Shown here piece after piece: positions 28,803 through 37,637 of a stretch of 50,332 nucleotides of DNA. The stretch comes from Heyndrickxia sporothermodurans. Lineage in GTDB: Bacteria > Bacillota > Bacilli > Bacillales > Bacillaceae_C. The position numbers and the translations under genes were made by a program. The notes beneath the pieces are model-generated. The model did no database searches. It was not told where the DNA came from and saw only the letters and a list, made by a program, of their open reading frames with translations. Location of the stretch: assembly GCA_018333075.1 (NCBI GenBank), contig BORH01000027.1, positions 1 to 50,332 of the forward strand, in the 5' to 3' direction. The number at the start of each line of letters is the position of its first letter. Positions within the stretch are counted from its first letter, which is position 1.

Positions 28803-28899
28803 AACCTAAAAACAAGGTGTAGTTTACAGTTTTAGCGTAAAAGTACACCTAAAAATAAGGTGACCAAAATAAAAAATACACCTAGATTTTAGGTCACCC
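28803..28899. repeat. Iteron-like palindromic repeats before the replication gene
   Basis: Three related blocks: AACCTAAAAACAAGGTGTA (28803), TACACCTAAAAATAAGGTGAC (28844, counted without its last base) and TACACCTAGATTTTAGGTCA (28878). Each is built on ACCT...AGGT arms around an A/T-rich centre. They lie 180-280 bp before a replication-initiator-like gene and could be origin iterons or operators. The rest of 28754-29079 shows no gene. Confidence 0.6.
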
Positions 28900-29079
28900 C
28901 CAATCTCTAAAACATTAGTATTTTTATGTTTATTTTGGAGATTTCAAAAGGGGAATAGATAGAAGATTATTAGATAGAAGATATTAAAGTAGATAGAAGT
29001 GTAGGGGCGAAAATCGGCGATGCCTCTTTTTACGCCCCTAGGGGAAGATAAAATATAATATGAAAGGATAAAGACAGGA

Positions 29080-29847
29080 TTGAGCGACGAAACAAAATCA
29101 ACTTTACAACTAGAAAAGGAAGAATCATTCATTATGATTTCTAAATCCCTAATTGAAACCAAGAACTTAGGCAAGAATGGCGAATTGGACGTTTATTATT
29201 TAGCAATCATTAAATCATTAGCAAACAACTTTCGAGGAGCAGCTTTTACTGGGGTTACTCATATGATGAGATTCATTGGTATTAGTACGGAGCAAAGTAG
29301 AACTAAGGCACGAACTAAAGAGTCTCTACTCAGACTTCAAGAGATGGGGCATATAGAGATTTACGATGATATAGAAATGGAGAATCAGGTGAATGATTTA
29401 AAACCTGCTAACAACTATTTTATTAAACCAACTGGTAAGGACGAACAAGAATACGGATTTGCAAAAGTGTTTTACAAAGATATTCAAAAGATAATTGCAA
29501 TAAAAAGTGATTATAAGCCTAAAATATTTGCAACCTATCTTAATATGATTGGCTATATATTCTATAACATAAGCAATGTTCCGTTATCATACATTGGAAT
29601 TGATACAATTGTAAAGGGTACGGGAATAAACAGAAAGTCAGTTGTAGAGTATCTTAAATTGTTGCATAAAGGGGAAATTCTATACTTTGTACATTTTGAT
29701 GTTAATGATTCAATTTCAAAAAACTTCTGCACAAGATGGATTCATAAAGAACACACTGCTGAATGGGGAATACAGAAGGCAGAAGAGATTTTCAAAACTA
29801 ATAGAAAAAAATTTAAGGATGGGGGAAAAGGAGTTTCAGAAGAATAA
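29080..29847 (+). CDS. Replication-initiator-like winged-helix protein
   Basis: A 255-residue protein starting at TTG 29080. The N-terminal part (FIMISKSLIETKNLG ... LSRL-like LLRLQEMGHIEIY) and a second helix-turn-helix around VKGTGINRKSVVEYLKLL suggest two winged-helix units. Initiators of Gram-positive plasmids and phage DnaD-like proteins share this layout. Iteron-like repeats upstream support a replication role. This is inference; a transcriptional regulator is the alternative. It ends in a strong terminator. Confidence 0.6.
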   Translation: MSDETKSTLQLEKEESFIMISKSLIETKNLGKNGELDVYYLAIIKSLANNFRGAAFTGVTHMMRFIGISTEQSRTKARTKESLLRLQEMGHIEIYDDIEMENQVNDLKPANNYFIKPTGKDEQEYGFAKVFYKDIQKIIAIKSDYKPKIFATYLNMIGYIFYNISNVPLSYIGIDTIVKGTGINRKSVVEYLKLLHKGEILYFVHFDVNDSISKNFCTRWIHKEHTAEWGIQKAEEIFKTNRKKFKDGGKGVSEE

Positions 29848-29848
29848 G

Positions 29849-29880
29849 GAGAGTTTCTCTATTGAGGCTCTCTTTTTTTT
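29849..29880 (+). terminator. Terminator after the initiator-like gene
   Basis: GAGAG (29849-29853) and CTCTC (29868-29872) close a hairpin followed by eight T, overlapping the end region of the gene. Confidence 0.75.
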
Positions 29881-30035
29881 GTATTGGAGCGGATGATTGG
29901 GTTCAATTCTAGTAAATCAGTTATGCGATTAATAAAACTCGTTTATATAGTTTGTTATAATTTGTATATTGATAGAGATAGTATTTAAGAAACGTGCAGG
30001 ATTGTTAGAAAATTAATTATTAATAGGAGGACTAT

Positions 30036-32000
30036 ATGGAAAATGCTGTGAAAAAGATGGATTTTATAAGAAATCAAGTAAAACAATTGATACAAGAGAA
30101 TTTATATAGGGAAGTTACACCAAAAACTAAACATAATATTTCAGGTATTTATATGATTTATATAGACAATTTCACTTCTGAAAAAATTATTCCTATTTAT
30201 ATAGGACAAGCAAAAGATATACAAAAAAGATATAAACAACATTTTTCTGAAATCCTTGCTTTAAATAGGCTTTCTTATGAGGAGTATAATAAATATTTCT
30301 TTTCAAAATCTAGTTCTTTCTATGAAGGGAAATTTAAAGCATGTAAAATTTTCAAATACATGTTAGAAAATAATTGTACTCTCCAAGATTTTCGAATGAT
30401 TGTCTTAGAAGAGGTGGATGGAAATTTAAATGAAAAAGAAGAGGAGTATTTTCAAAGGCTTTCGTCATCATTTTTTGGATTCAATCAATTAAATTCTTTT
30501 CTTAAATTGCGTAAGCTTCGTTTTTCAAATTCAGAAATCGGCAACATGGAAATTATGGATTGTTTAAGTGTGTTGCAGAAAGATATTGAAGCAATTAATT
30601 CTTATTACGACTATGGGTTTACAAGATTTAATTTTGAACATGCTATGCCTAAAGATATTACTTTCCTATTGGATAGGAGTAAAGAACTTGACGGTAATGT
30701 TCTATTAAAATTTAATGAAGTAAAATTAAGTCTCCATGTATTGTGTAATCGATACATACCTAAATTTGAAGAGATGCAATTATTACTTGGAAGGAGAGAT
30801 AGATTATATGATGATTATAAAGTAGCAAAATACGAATTTTATGAAGCGTTGGAATCATTAAAAATAGACATAAATAAGAAATTCAAGGAACTGAAATTCT
30901 ATAGTGAGAAAGCAAAAGAGAATTTTATCGATAGTGTAAGGTATAAAACTAATCCTAAGTATAAAGAACACTTTCTTGAATATCTAAAACACAAAAAGTG
31001 TAAATTGAATTTTTATGAAGTATTTGAAATGCAGATTAAAGATATTAACAAAAAAATAGATGAAGAGGAAGCTAAATGGGCTCCTTATTCGGAAGCTTCG
31101 GATTTACATCTTAAAAGAGAGGATGAAATGCGACCTAAAAGATATAAAATGATATTCCCCTCTTGTCAATTCAAGTCATTTTCTTTAGGTGATATGTCTA
31201 AGAATCTTTCAATAAAATTAAATGAAGAAAATGATTTATTAAATACATGTCATATCCAAATATACATTTCGAATGATGGAAATAGCAGGGGCAGTGAATA
31301 CGATAAAGAACCGAATATTATTAGGTTTGATTACTGTTACATAGATAATAAAGGAAATAAAACGGAAGATAAGTATTATATTGATAATGAAACAACAAGA
31401 AATATCCAAGCTGGAATAGCATATTTTGAAAAAGATTTTTATAATATGTTTGCTTTTAGGAAAGAAAATTTTAAAATTTCTAGTTTAATAAATAATGAAA
31501 TAGAAAACTCGTTTATATCGGTTGTAGCTGAATATAAGCATGGGATAAATGATTACACATTAAAAGACCAAGAGTTGATTAAATTATCAACAGTATTGAA
31601 TGAAATTCAGCAATTAATTGATGAAGAGACTAGACTTAATATTGTTGCATCAGAATCGGTTAACTGCTTAAAAAAATGTATTATGAATGAAGGGCTATAT
31701 AAAAATGAATTTGTAGAAAAGCTACTACTTGCAAAAAAATTGCCTAAACTTAAGAAACGTAAAAAATCACCAATCAAGAAAGCTGAGGTAGTAAAAGTAA
31801 AAAAGATTGATGTGACCGTTAAAAGGGCAGAAGCATATAAACAGAAAGTTTTATTAAAGTCGAATAATGCTGTTAAGGTTATAAATTACGTTTCAAGTAG
31901 GGAAAAGGTAATAGCACAATGTAATAGTTGTGGATATGAGTGGAAAATGCGTAGTGACCATTTATTAAGAAGACCTTCTTGCCCTTCGTGTAGAAAATAG
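30036..32000 (+). CDS. Large GIY-YIG protein with C-terminal zinc ribbon
   Basis: A 654-residue protein. Residues about 30-140 form a GIY-YIG nuclease domain (SGIYMIYI, PIYIGQAKDIQKRYKQH, a later catalytic Glu in EEVDG or NEKEEEY). The long middle is Lys/Glu-rich and contains helical stretches. The last 30 residues hold a zinc ribbon (AQCNSCGYEWKMR ... CPSC), as in other DNA-cutting mobile-element proteins. AGGAGG precedes the ATG. It is the second GIY-YIG protein of the element; the middle part is not similar to the first as far as I can see. Confidence 0.75.
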   Translation: MENAVKKMDFIRNQVKQLIQENLYREVTPKTKHNISGIYMIYIDNFTSEKIIPIYIGQAKDIQKRYKQHFSEILALNRLSYEEYNKYFFSKSSSFYEGKFKACKIFKYMLENNCTLQDFRMIVLEEVDGNLNEKEEEYFQRLSSSFFGFNQLNSFLKLRKLRFSNSEIGNMEIMDCLSVLQKDIEAINSYYDYGFTRFNFEHAMPKDITFLLDRSKELDGNVLLKFNEVKLSLHVLCNRYIPKFEEMQLLLGRRDRLYDDYKVAKYEFYEALESLKIDINKKFKELKFYSEKAKENFIDSVRYKTNPKYKEHFLEYLKHKKCKLNFYEVFEMQIKDINKKIDEEEAKWAPYSEASDLHLKREDEMRPKRYKMIFPSCQFKSFSLGDMSKNLSIKLNEENDLLNTCHIQIYISNDGNSRGSEYDKEPNIIRFDYCYIDNKGNKTEDKYYIDNETTRNIQAGIAYFEKDFYNMFAFRKENFKISSLINNEIENSFISVVAEYKHGINDYTLKDQELIKLSTVLNEIQQLIDEETRLNIVASESVNCLKKCIMNEGLYKNEFVEKLLLAKKLPKLKKRKKSPIKKAEVVKVKKIDVTVKRAEAYKQKVLLKSNNAVKVINYVSSREKVIAQCNSCGYEWKMRSDHLLRRPSCPSCRK

Positions 32001-32031
32001 ACTAATAAATAACGGATGTACAAGCGGGAGT

Positions 32032-32057
32032 ATAACTTGGAGTAAGTTATCCTTTTT
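32032..32057 (+). terminator. Terminator after the large GIY-YIG gene
   Basis: ATAACTT and AAGTTAT pair around GGAGT and are followed by CC and six T. Confidence 0.65.
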
Positions 32058-32189
32058 TGTGTCTTGTAGCAAGATGTTTATGGGGAGTTCCAGATGTAAC
32101 TGTAAGGATTAATAAAACTGTGATTTTATAAAGAAGAATCTATTTCACTCCTTAATACTATGGTATATTAGAACCTAAATACTTACTTA

Positions 32190-32305
32190 ATTAAACGGGA
32201 GGTAAAAAGTTGCGATAACTTCAACACCTACTTTTCTGTTTGAATAAGAGATATATGTAAATAAGTATTTAAAGGGTGTATCCTTATTTGGGATATGCCT
32301 TTTTT
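32190..32305 (+). promoter_or_regulatory. Possible transcription-attenuating leader before the first sigma gene
   Basis: A small hairpin (AAGTT/AACTT near 32208-32222) is followed by a terminator: GGTGTATCC (32275-32283) pairs with GGATATGCC (32291-32299), then six T. This terminator lies about 60 nt before the sigma-factor start with no gene before it in the interval. It could be a leader attenuator or the end of a small RNA. Confidence 0.4.
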
Positions 32306-32366
32306 AATAAAAAATGAATCTTTTTTGTTTGTTACTTTCTCTAATTAATACAGGGGGTGAAAATAA

Positions 32367-32906
32367 ATGTCAAAATATGAGAAACAAGTGATAAAAGCAA
32401 AAAATGGAGATAGAGATGCATTACAACTTTTAATAAAGAACGAAAAAGAAAAATTGTATCGGGTTGCTTTTACATACGTAAGAAATGAAGATGATGCAGT
32501 TGATGTGTTTCAACAAACTATTTTACATTCAATGGAATCGATTCATCAGTTGAAAGAACCTAAGTATTTTTCAACTTGGTTAACAAGGATTTGTATCAAT
32601 TTATCTATACAAGTGTTACGTAGAAATCAAAAAGTAATTTCAATTGAAAATACAAAAGTAGAAAATGATGTTGGTAAAGACGTATCCATTGAAGAAAGAA
32701 TTGACCTACTTGATGCAATCTACAAGCTTGATGATAAATACAAAACCGTACTTATTCTTAGGTATTATCATGACTTAACCTTGGAACAAATTGCAATAAA
32801 TATAAGTGAGCCTTTAGGGACGGTAAAAACTAACATAAGAAGAGGGTTAGAAAAGCTGAAACCATTTTTAAAAGGGGTGTATATAGATGAAAGAGAATCA
32901 AGTTAA
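32367..32906 (+). CDS. ECF-type sigma factor, module 1
   Basis: A 179-residue group IV sigma factor. Region 2 is FTYVRNEDDAVDVFQQT with YFSTWLTRICINLS, and region 4 is VLILRYYHDLTLEQIA with LGTVKTNIRRGLEKLK. AGGGGGTG precedes the ATG. It overlaps the next gene by 20 nt, so it is translated with its presumed anti-sigma partner. Target promoters are not predictable from this window. Confidence 0.92.
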   Translation: MSKYEKQVIKAKNGDRDALQLLIKNEKEKLYRVAFTYVRNEDDAVDVFQQTILHSMESIHQLKEPKYFSTWLTRICINLSIQVLRRNQKVISIENTKVENDVGKDVSIEERIDLLDAIYKLDDKYKTVLILRYYHDLTLEQIAINISEPLGTVKTNIRRGLEKLKPFLKGVYIDERESS

Positions 32907-33921
32907 AACAGCAATAAATCAAATTTCTGTGCCACACTCTAAATTGGATTCAATTATTGATTGTGCGATTCAAGGGGAAAAGGTTCGGAAAAAGAAATGG
33001 ACATTTTCCATCATAAAATATATAGCAACTATTGCATTGGTTAGTGTGCTTACGTTTTCATCAGCTTTGGTATCACCAACCTTAGCTAATTTTGTTATAC
33101 AAATCCCTGTGATTGGCAGTGTATTTAATTATTTTGTTTTTGATAAAGCCTATTTCAAAGCATATAAAGAACTCAGCACAGATATTGGAATAGTAGAGGA
33201 AAGCAATGGAATAAAAATGATTATTGACCAAGCAATTTATGACGGAAATATGGTAACTCTTTCATATATCATTCAAACAAATGAACAGTTTGGAACTATA
33301 CCAAGTTTTGAAAATTTACCAATAACTCAAGGGAATTTTAATAATACAAGTTACGATGTAGACTATGTAAAAGATGTTGGTTATGTTGGAGTAATGACAT
33401 TATCAATGTTTGAGGATAATAGAAAGACAGTCAACATTGTATGGAAACCTAAGGCAATATCATATGATAATAAAACAATACATGGAGACTGGGAATTCAA
33501 ATTTTCTCTTAAAGAAATTCCTAGTATTAGCATTCCTATTAATAAAAAAGTTAGCAAAAACGGTGTATCAGTTCGTTTAATTGACGCAAAAAAAACAGAT
33601 ATGAATTTATCCATTAATTATTCCCAAGTGATAGACCCTAACCTTTTAGAAAGTATGGAATACGTGGAAGCAGAGTTATATGCAATCGATAATTTAGGTA
33701 ATAAATACAAAGTTCCATACAATGGAGGTAAGGGTATTGTCGACAGTGATTCTAGTGAAGATATCCTTTGGAATGCGACAATCCATGGATTAGATAAAAA
33801 AGCCACTTCTCTTACTTTTTATCCGTTTGCACATATAAGTAATTTACCTAATGAATCAAGCGAAAATAATTCCAAAAGAATTGATTTTGACCCTATTACA
33901 ATCAATTTAAAAATGAAGTGA
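32887..33921 (+). CDS. Membrane anti-sigma factor, DUF4179 type
   Basis: A 344-residue protein with a short cytoplasmic N-terminus (about 1-38, lysine-rich near the membrane), one membrane helix (about 40-70) and a large external domain of DUF4179 style (IGSVFNYFVFDKAYF, the beta-rich remainder). This layout is that of anti-sigma factors that hold the ECF factor at the membrane. It overlaps the sigma gene and the next small gene, so the three form one operon. Confidence 0.82.
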   Translation: MKENQVKTAINQISVPHSKLDSIIDCAIQGEKVRKKKWTFSIIKYIATIALVSVLTFSSALVSPTLANFVIQIPVIGSVFNYFVFDKAYFKAYKELSTDIGIVEESNGIKMIIDQAIYDGNMVTLSYIIQTNEQFGTIPSFENLPITQGNFNNTSYDVDYVKDVGYVGVMTLSMFEDNRKTVNIVWKPKAISYDNKTIHGDWEFKFSLKEIPSISIPINKKVSKNGVSVRLIDAKKTDMNLSINYSQVIDPNLLESMEYVEAELYAIDNLGNKYKVPYNGGKGIVDSDSSEDILWNATIHGLDKKATSLTFYPFAHISNLPNESSENNSKRIDFDPITINLKMK

Positions 33922-34139
33922 GTGATAATGTGAATAGGTTTGAATTAAATTTTAAAAACAAGCAGGTACGAATCTGGTTCATAACTATTATACCTACAAT
34001 TATTTTAGCTATTTTATTATATATCATGTTACCAATAAATTTCCACCTAATTCCAACGCTGTTACTTATAACTGCTGTAATTATTTATTATGGATGGATT
34101 TTTATTAATAGGAAGAAACAGAAGAAAGATAATAATTAA
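33918..34139 (+). CDS. Small two-helix membrane protein
   Basis: A 73-residue protein with two hydrophobic segments (about 19-38 and 44-63) and a lysine-rich C-terminus. The GTG start at 33918 overlaps the stop of the anti-sigma gene; an in-frame GTG at 33930 is also possible. As the third gene of the sigma operon it may help signal at the membrane. It is not recognised as a known family. Confidence 0.65.
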   Translation: MSDNVNRFELNFKNKQVRIWFITIIPTIILAILLYIMLPINFHLIPTLLLITAVIIYYGWIFINRKKQKKDNN

Positions 34140-34178
34140 TTCAGCTAACAGGTGCTTGAGTTCACTAACAGCGAAAAA

Positions 34179-34207
34179 GAACTTGGATTCTTTCCAAGTT
34201 CTTTTTC
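34179..34207 (+). terminator. Terminator of sigma module 1
   Basis: AGAACTTGGA and TCCAAGTTCT form a perfect 10-bp stem with a 4-nt loop, followed by TTTTT. The rest of 34140-34461 contains only a short palindrome (TCGCTATATTTTAGCGA, about 34323) and no gene. Confidence 0.9.
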
Positions 34208-34461
34208 TTATCAATTACAGAGTGATTTGCCAGTATGATTTAACCTTGTAGTATGTTCGATTGATTTAGAAACCACCCTCATTCACACAAACATTTGGTG
34301 AAAGTTCGATACGACTCAAATAATCGCTATATTTTAGCGAGGTAAAGTGATAAAAAAGGTAATAATAAGCTAATGTTGTTCGAGACGAATCATCGAAATG
34401 GAGTTGTGCCAAAAACAATACACCAACGCATTCTCCAAAATTGCTTAGGGTTAACTATATA

Positions 34462-34544
34462 GGTGCAAAAACTTGAAAGTTATTGCACCATTCTTTCGAC
34501 CTTGCTATAATAGGCTTCGCAAGGTGCATTAACTTAGTGCAATA
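34462..34544 (+). promoter_or_regulatory. Resolvase promoter overlapping palindromic res-like sites
   Basis: A 28-bp near-palindrome at 34462-34489 has arms GGTGCAA and TTGCACC around AACTT/AAGTT. A second, at 34523-34544, has arms GTGCA and TGCA/GCAAT around AACTT. The promoter TTGCAC (34483-34488) and TATAAT (34506-34511) have 17-bp spacing, and the first palindrome covers the -35. Binding by the resolvase could both form the recombination site and repress its own gene. Confidence 0.65.
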
Positions 34545-34572
34545 AATGAATGATGGATAGTGAGGATATAAC

Positions 34573-35148
34573 ATGAAATATGGATATGCAAGAGTATCGA
34601 CAGTAGCACAAGAATTAGAGGTTCAAATTCAAGCATTACAAGCGGAAGATTGCGAGGTTATATATAAAGAGAAGTTTACAGGTACTAAAACAGATAGACC
34701 AGAGTTCAACAAGGTTCTTGAGGCATTACAAGAAGGGGATACGTTAGTTGTAACTAAGTTGGATAGATTTGCTAGGTCAGCAGTTGAAGGCATCCAGACA
34801 GTAAAGGCTCTATTTGCAAGAGGAGTAAAAGTTCACATTCTTAATATGGGACTAGTGGAAAACACCCCAACGGGCAGATTGATTTTCAATATACTAAGTT
34901 CATTCGCAGAGTTTGAACGTGATATGATTGTAGAACGGACTCAAGAAGGTAAGGCACTTGCAAAGCAGCGGGATGATTTCAGAGAAGGCAGACCTAGAAA
35001 ACATACCAAGGCTCAAATACTGCATGCTCTAGAATTACTCAAGAATCATACATACAAAGAAGTTGAAGAAATGACGGGAATTAAAAAGCGGACATTGATT
35101 AACAGAAAAAATGAATTAGAAGCTAAACAATTACAAGAGACTCTCTAG
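34573..35148 (+). CDS. Serine resolvase, Tn3-type
   Basis: A 191-residue serine recombinase. The nucleophile region is YARVST (Ser9 of KYGYARVS), followed by [15 protein letters not shown], and the catalytic domain ends near [15 protein letters not shown]-terminal helix-turn-helix ([16 protein letters not shown]) follows. Such proteins resolve cointegrates or plasmid dimers. Palindromes upstream are likely its sites. It could stabilise a circular form of the element. Confidence 0.9.
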   Translation: MKYGYARVSTVAQELEVQIQALQAEDCEVIYKEKFTGTKTDRPEFNKVLEALQEGDTLVVTKLDRFARSAVEGIQTVKALFARGVKVHILNMGLVENTPTGRLIFNILSSFAEFERDMIVERTQEGKALAKQRDDFREGRPRKHTKAQILHALELLKNHTYKEVEEMTGIKKRTLINRKNELEAKQLQETL

Positions 35149-35242
35149 TGGGTCTCTTTCTTTTATGTGGAGGATATGGGGGGGATATTTCCACATTTTT
35201 GATATGGTTATGGGCGGGGTAACCCTATAGTCGGTTTACTTA
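35136..35242 (+). repeat. Imperfect direct repeat, copy A
   Basis: Similar to 37303-37416. Both share GGGACTCTCT-like sequence, GGGTCTCTTTCTTT, GGGG(A/G)TATTTCCACATTTTT and a final TTTACACAC. The start overlaps the resolvase stop and forms a terminator-like stem (GAGAC/GTCTC). Copies A and B bracket sigma module 2. Confidence 0.7.
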
Positions 35243-35393
35243 CACACTTAGTTTTTTTATACAACCGATACCAATCAATATTAGATAATATACTTAACTT
35301 TTTTGGTTAATCGTTTATTTTTTTTATAAAACAGAACTTTAATGGTTTGTGAATCGTCAATAAACTAAAAAGCTAAGGATTGTGAGGAGAAAG

Positions 35394-35954
35394 ATGATTG
35401 ACATAATCAATAATTCTAAATTAGAACCACCCTATCATCTAAATCGTGAAGAGAAACTGAAATGGCTTATGGAATCATATGGGAATGATGTAATCCGAAT
35501 TGCATACAGTTACTTAAAACATAAACAACTGGCGGAAGATGTGGCACAAGATGTATTTATAAAATGTTATGAAAAAATCGATACATTTCGGAATGAATCA
35601 TCCTATAAAACATGGCTAATCAAAATAACAGTGAACAGATGTAAAGACATTTTTAAAAGTTGGTCTTATAAAAATATATTGATTACTGATTTTTTTAGTT
35701 TCAAACAAATTCATACATCTTCTGAATATCAACAGTTTGAAGATGAAGCGGGGCAACTTTTATCACAACAAATAATAAATCTTCCAATAAAAGTAAGGGA
35801 AGTGATTATATTATTTTATTACGAAGAACTTTCAATTGAAGAAATTGCTGATTTATTAAAAATTAAACCCAATACAATTAAAACAAGATTACATAGAGGG
35901 CGGCAAAAGTTAAAAGAAGTATTGGAAGGAGAGTGGGCAATAAGTGGAAAATAA
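35394..35954 (+). CDS. ECF-type sigma factor, module 2
   Basis: A sigma factor of about 186 residues. Region 2 is YSYLKHKQLAEDVAQDVFIK with YKTWLIKITVNRCKD, and region 4 is VIILFYYEELSIEEIADLL with PNTIKTRLHRGRQKLKE. I start at ATG 35394, behind GTGAGGAG, and not at GTG 35382, which lies inside that site. It overlaps the anti-sigma gene by 11 nt. It is of the sigma-X/sigma-W kind by sequence feel only. Confidence 0.9.
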   Translation: MIDIINNSKLEPPYHLNREEKLKWLMESYGNDVIRIAYSYLKHKQLAEDVAQDVFIKCYEKIDTFRNESSYKTWLIKITVNRCKDIFKSWSYKNILITDFFSFKQIHTSSEYQQFEDEAGQLLSQQIINLPIKVREVIILFYYEELSIEEIADLLKIKPNTIKTRLHRGRQKLKEVLEGEWAISGK

Positions 35955-37248
35955 ATTAAAAAATATAAAGAAAACAATGAATGAGACAATTTTCCATGAT
36001 ATATCTTTCAGTGAAAAGAACCAACAAAATGTTTTTAGTTCGATAAAAGAATCCGATTCCTCCAAAAAATTATTTAATGTTAGAAAAGGGTTTAATAACT
36101 TTTTAAGCCTTGCTGTTACTTCCTTTTTATTTTTGGGCATTGCCTATTTTGTTGGAACAAAGACACATATTTTAAAGGGAGAGCAAAGGAATCAACATCT
36201 TAAACCACAACAAGAGTCAAATAAAGAGGGAACAGTATATATACCACCAAAACAGGAAGAAAACTTTAAGGATATGACTAAAGAAGAAATTCTTACAAAA
36301 ATGATTAATACGGTAGACTATTTTGAAACTGCAAAAGGTGAATTTAAAATACATTATGGATATATTGATAGTCGTGATGACTATTCGTTAATTGATTATG
36401 AACTTAGTTTGAAAAACAATGCGGGTGGTTATAGTAAAATCACTGACATTCAAAATGGAAAAGAAACAGTAACCTATCATTATTATAAAGATGGTACAAT
36501 GTGGGATTTAAATCAGAAGTCTGCCACCTACAATGAAGTATATTATATGGATGATTGGGCGGGGGCGACTTTAAAAATTGAAGATGCATTTTCAAAGGAT
36601 GATGAGGTAAAGTATCGTGGAAGACCTCCTATAGTATATGCAACGGATTCTTTATTCCCATATGAAATTGTATCAAAATTTACAAGAAATATGGATAAAT
36701 GGGAAATCGAAAAACAAAATGAAATGTTATTAGGTCATAATACACTTGTCATTAAGGGAAATCTAAATAGACGTGATTTCCAGTCATTTCGTTTTTGGGT
36801 TGATAAGGATACAGGAATATTAGTGAAATATGAGACCTATAATTCCTCTGGAAAAGTAGTTGAATATCTACACCCTAAAAAGCTTGAGATTAATGTACCT
36901 ATTGATAGTAAAAGATTCAAGCCGAATTTAGCAGGTTATGAAAAGGAAGGCATTTCACGCAAAGATGAACCAAAGATGACTACTGGAAATATAGATGAAT
37001 TTATTCCTGTAGAATTAAAATTAAAATGGGAAGAAGCAAAGAAAAAACCAAACGAAACTACCATCTTGCATTTAGATGATAAATGGTACATTTGTGCGAA
37101 AAAGGGCTATCTTGTGGATAGAATTGAGACTGATGGTAGGGAAGGAACATTATATTTAGCGAAGGTTTCTCCTCAAAAATCACAGTTTATTTTCCATGCT
37201 ATGGCGGAAGGCTATAAGGTAGATAAACTTAAAGTTGTTTATGAATAA
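35944..37248 (+). CDS. Membrane anti-sigma factor with lipoprotein-carrier-like external domain
   Basis: A 434-residue protein starting at GTG 35944 inside the sigma gene. It has a short cytoplasmic N-terminus, one membrane helix (about 52-72), a charged linker, then an external part (about 100-330) that resembles the RseB/MucB or lipoprotein-carrier fold (TAKGEFKIHYG, FRFWVDKDTGILVKYE). This suggests an anti-sigma factor that senses envelope molecules. The C-terminal 80 residues form an extra small domain I do not recognise. Confidence 0.75.
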   Translation: MENKLKNIKKTMNETIFHDISFSEKNQQNVFSSIKESDSSKKLFNVRKGFNNFLSLAVTSFLFLGIAYFVGTKTHILKGEQRNQHLKPQQESNKEGTVYIPPKQEENFKDMTKEEILTKMINTVDYFETAKGEFKIHYGYIDSRDDYSLIDYELSLKNNAGGYSKITDIQNGKETVTYHYYKDGTMWDLNQKSATYNEVYYMDDWAGATLKIEDAFSKDDEVKYRGRPPIVYATDSLFPYEIVSKFTRNMDKWEIEKQNEMLLGHNTLVIKGNLNRRDFQSFRFWVDKDTGILVKYETYNSSGKVVEYLHPKKLEINVPIDSKRFKPNLAGYEKEGISRKDEPKMTTGNIDEFIPVELKLKWEEAKKKPNETTILHLDDKWYICAKKGYLVDRIETDGREGTLYLAKVSPQKSQFIFHAMAEGYKVDKLKVVYE

Positions 37249-37302
37249 TACGATAATTAATTTATATGAAGCACTTTATTGAATTGTTCGAACTAGTTAA
37301 TA

Positions 37303-37416
37303 AGGGACTCTCTAAAGGGTCTCTTTCTTTATATTATAGATATTGGGTAGGGGAGTATTTCCACATTTTTATGCCCTAGATTTGTAGGAAAGCGGGATGG
37401 TTGGTTAATTTACACA
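37303..37416 (+). repeat. Imperfect direct repeat, copy B
   Basis: The partner of 35136-35242, lying about 55 bp after the anti-sigma gene. It also holds a terminator-like stem (GGGACTC ... GGGTCTC then T-rich). The remainder of 37417-37621 contains no gene. Confidence 0.7.
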
Positions 37417-37637
37417 CCCATAGAAAAACAGTTTTTCATCTTCTAAAAATCAACCATAGGAATTCTAGTAATAGATTCTTACCTTTATTCACAGTATTTA
37501 AGGTTCTGAATCACACAAATGTGACAGAAGTAGTTAAATTATTTTAATTTTTTTGTCAAATATCACTGTAAAAATGTGCTAATTTATGTAAAAATTATAG
37601 TATACTATTTTTATATTTTACAAGGGGTGTGACCTTT

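Noticed and set aside
28803-28899. Possible CRISPR array
   Set aside because: The repeats are short, palindromic, only three, unevenly spaced and differ from each other; no cas genes are present.
24725-32000. Conjugative element
   Set aside because: No relaxase, coupling protein or type IV secretion gene was recognised between the yneF repeats.
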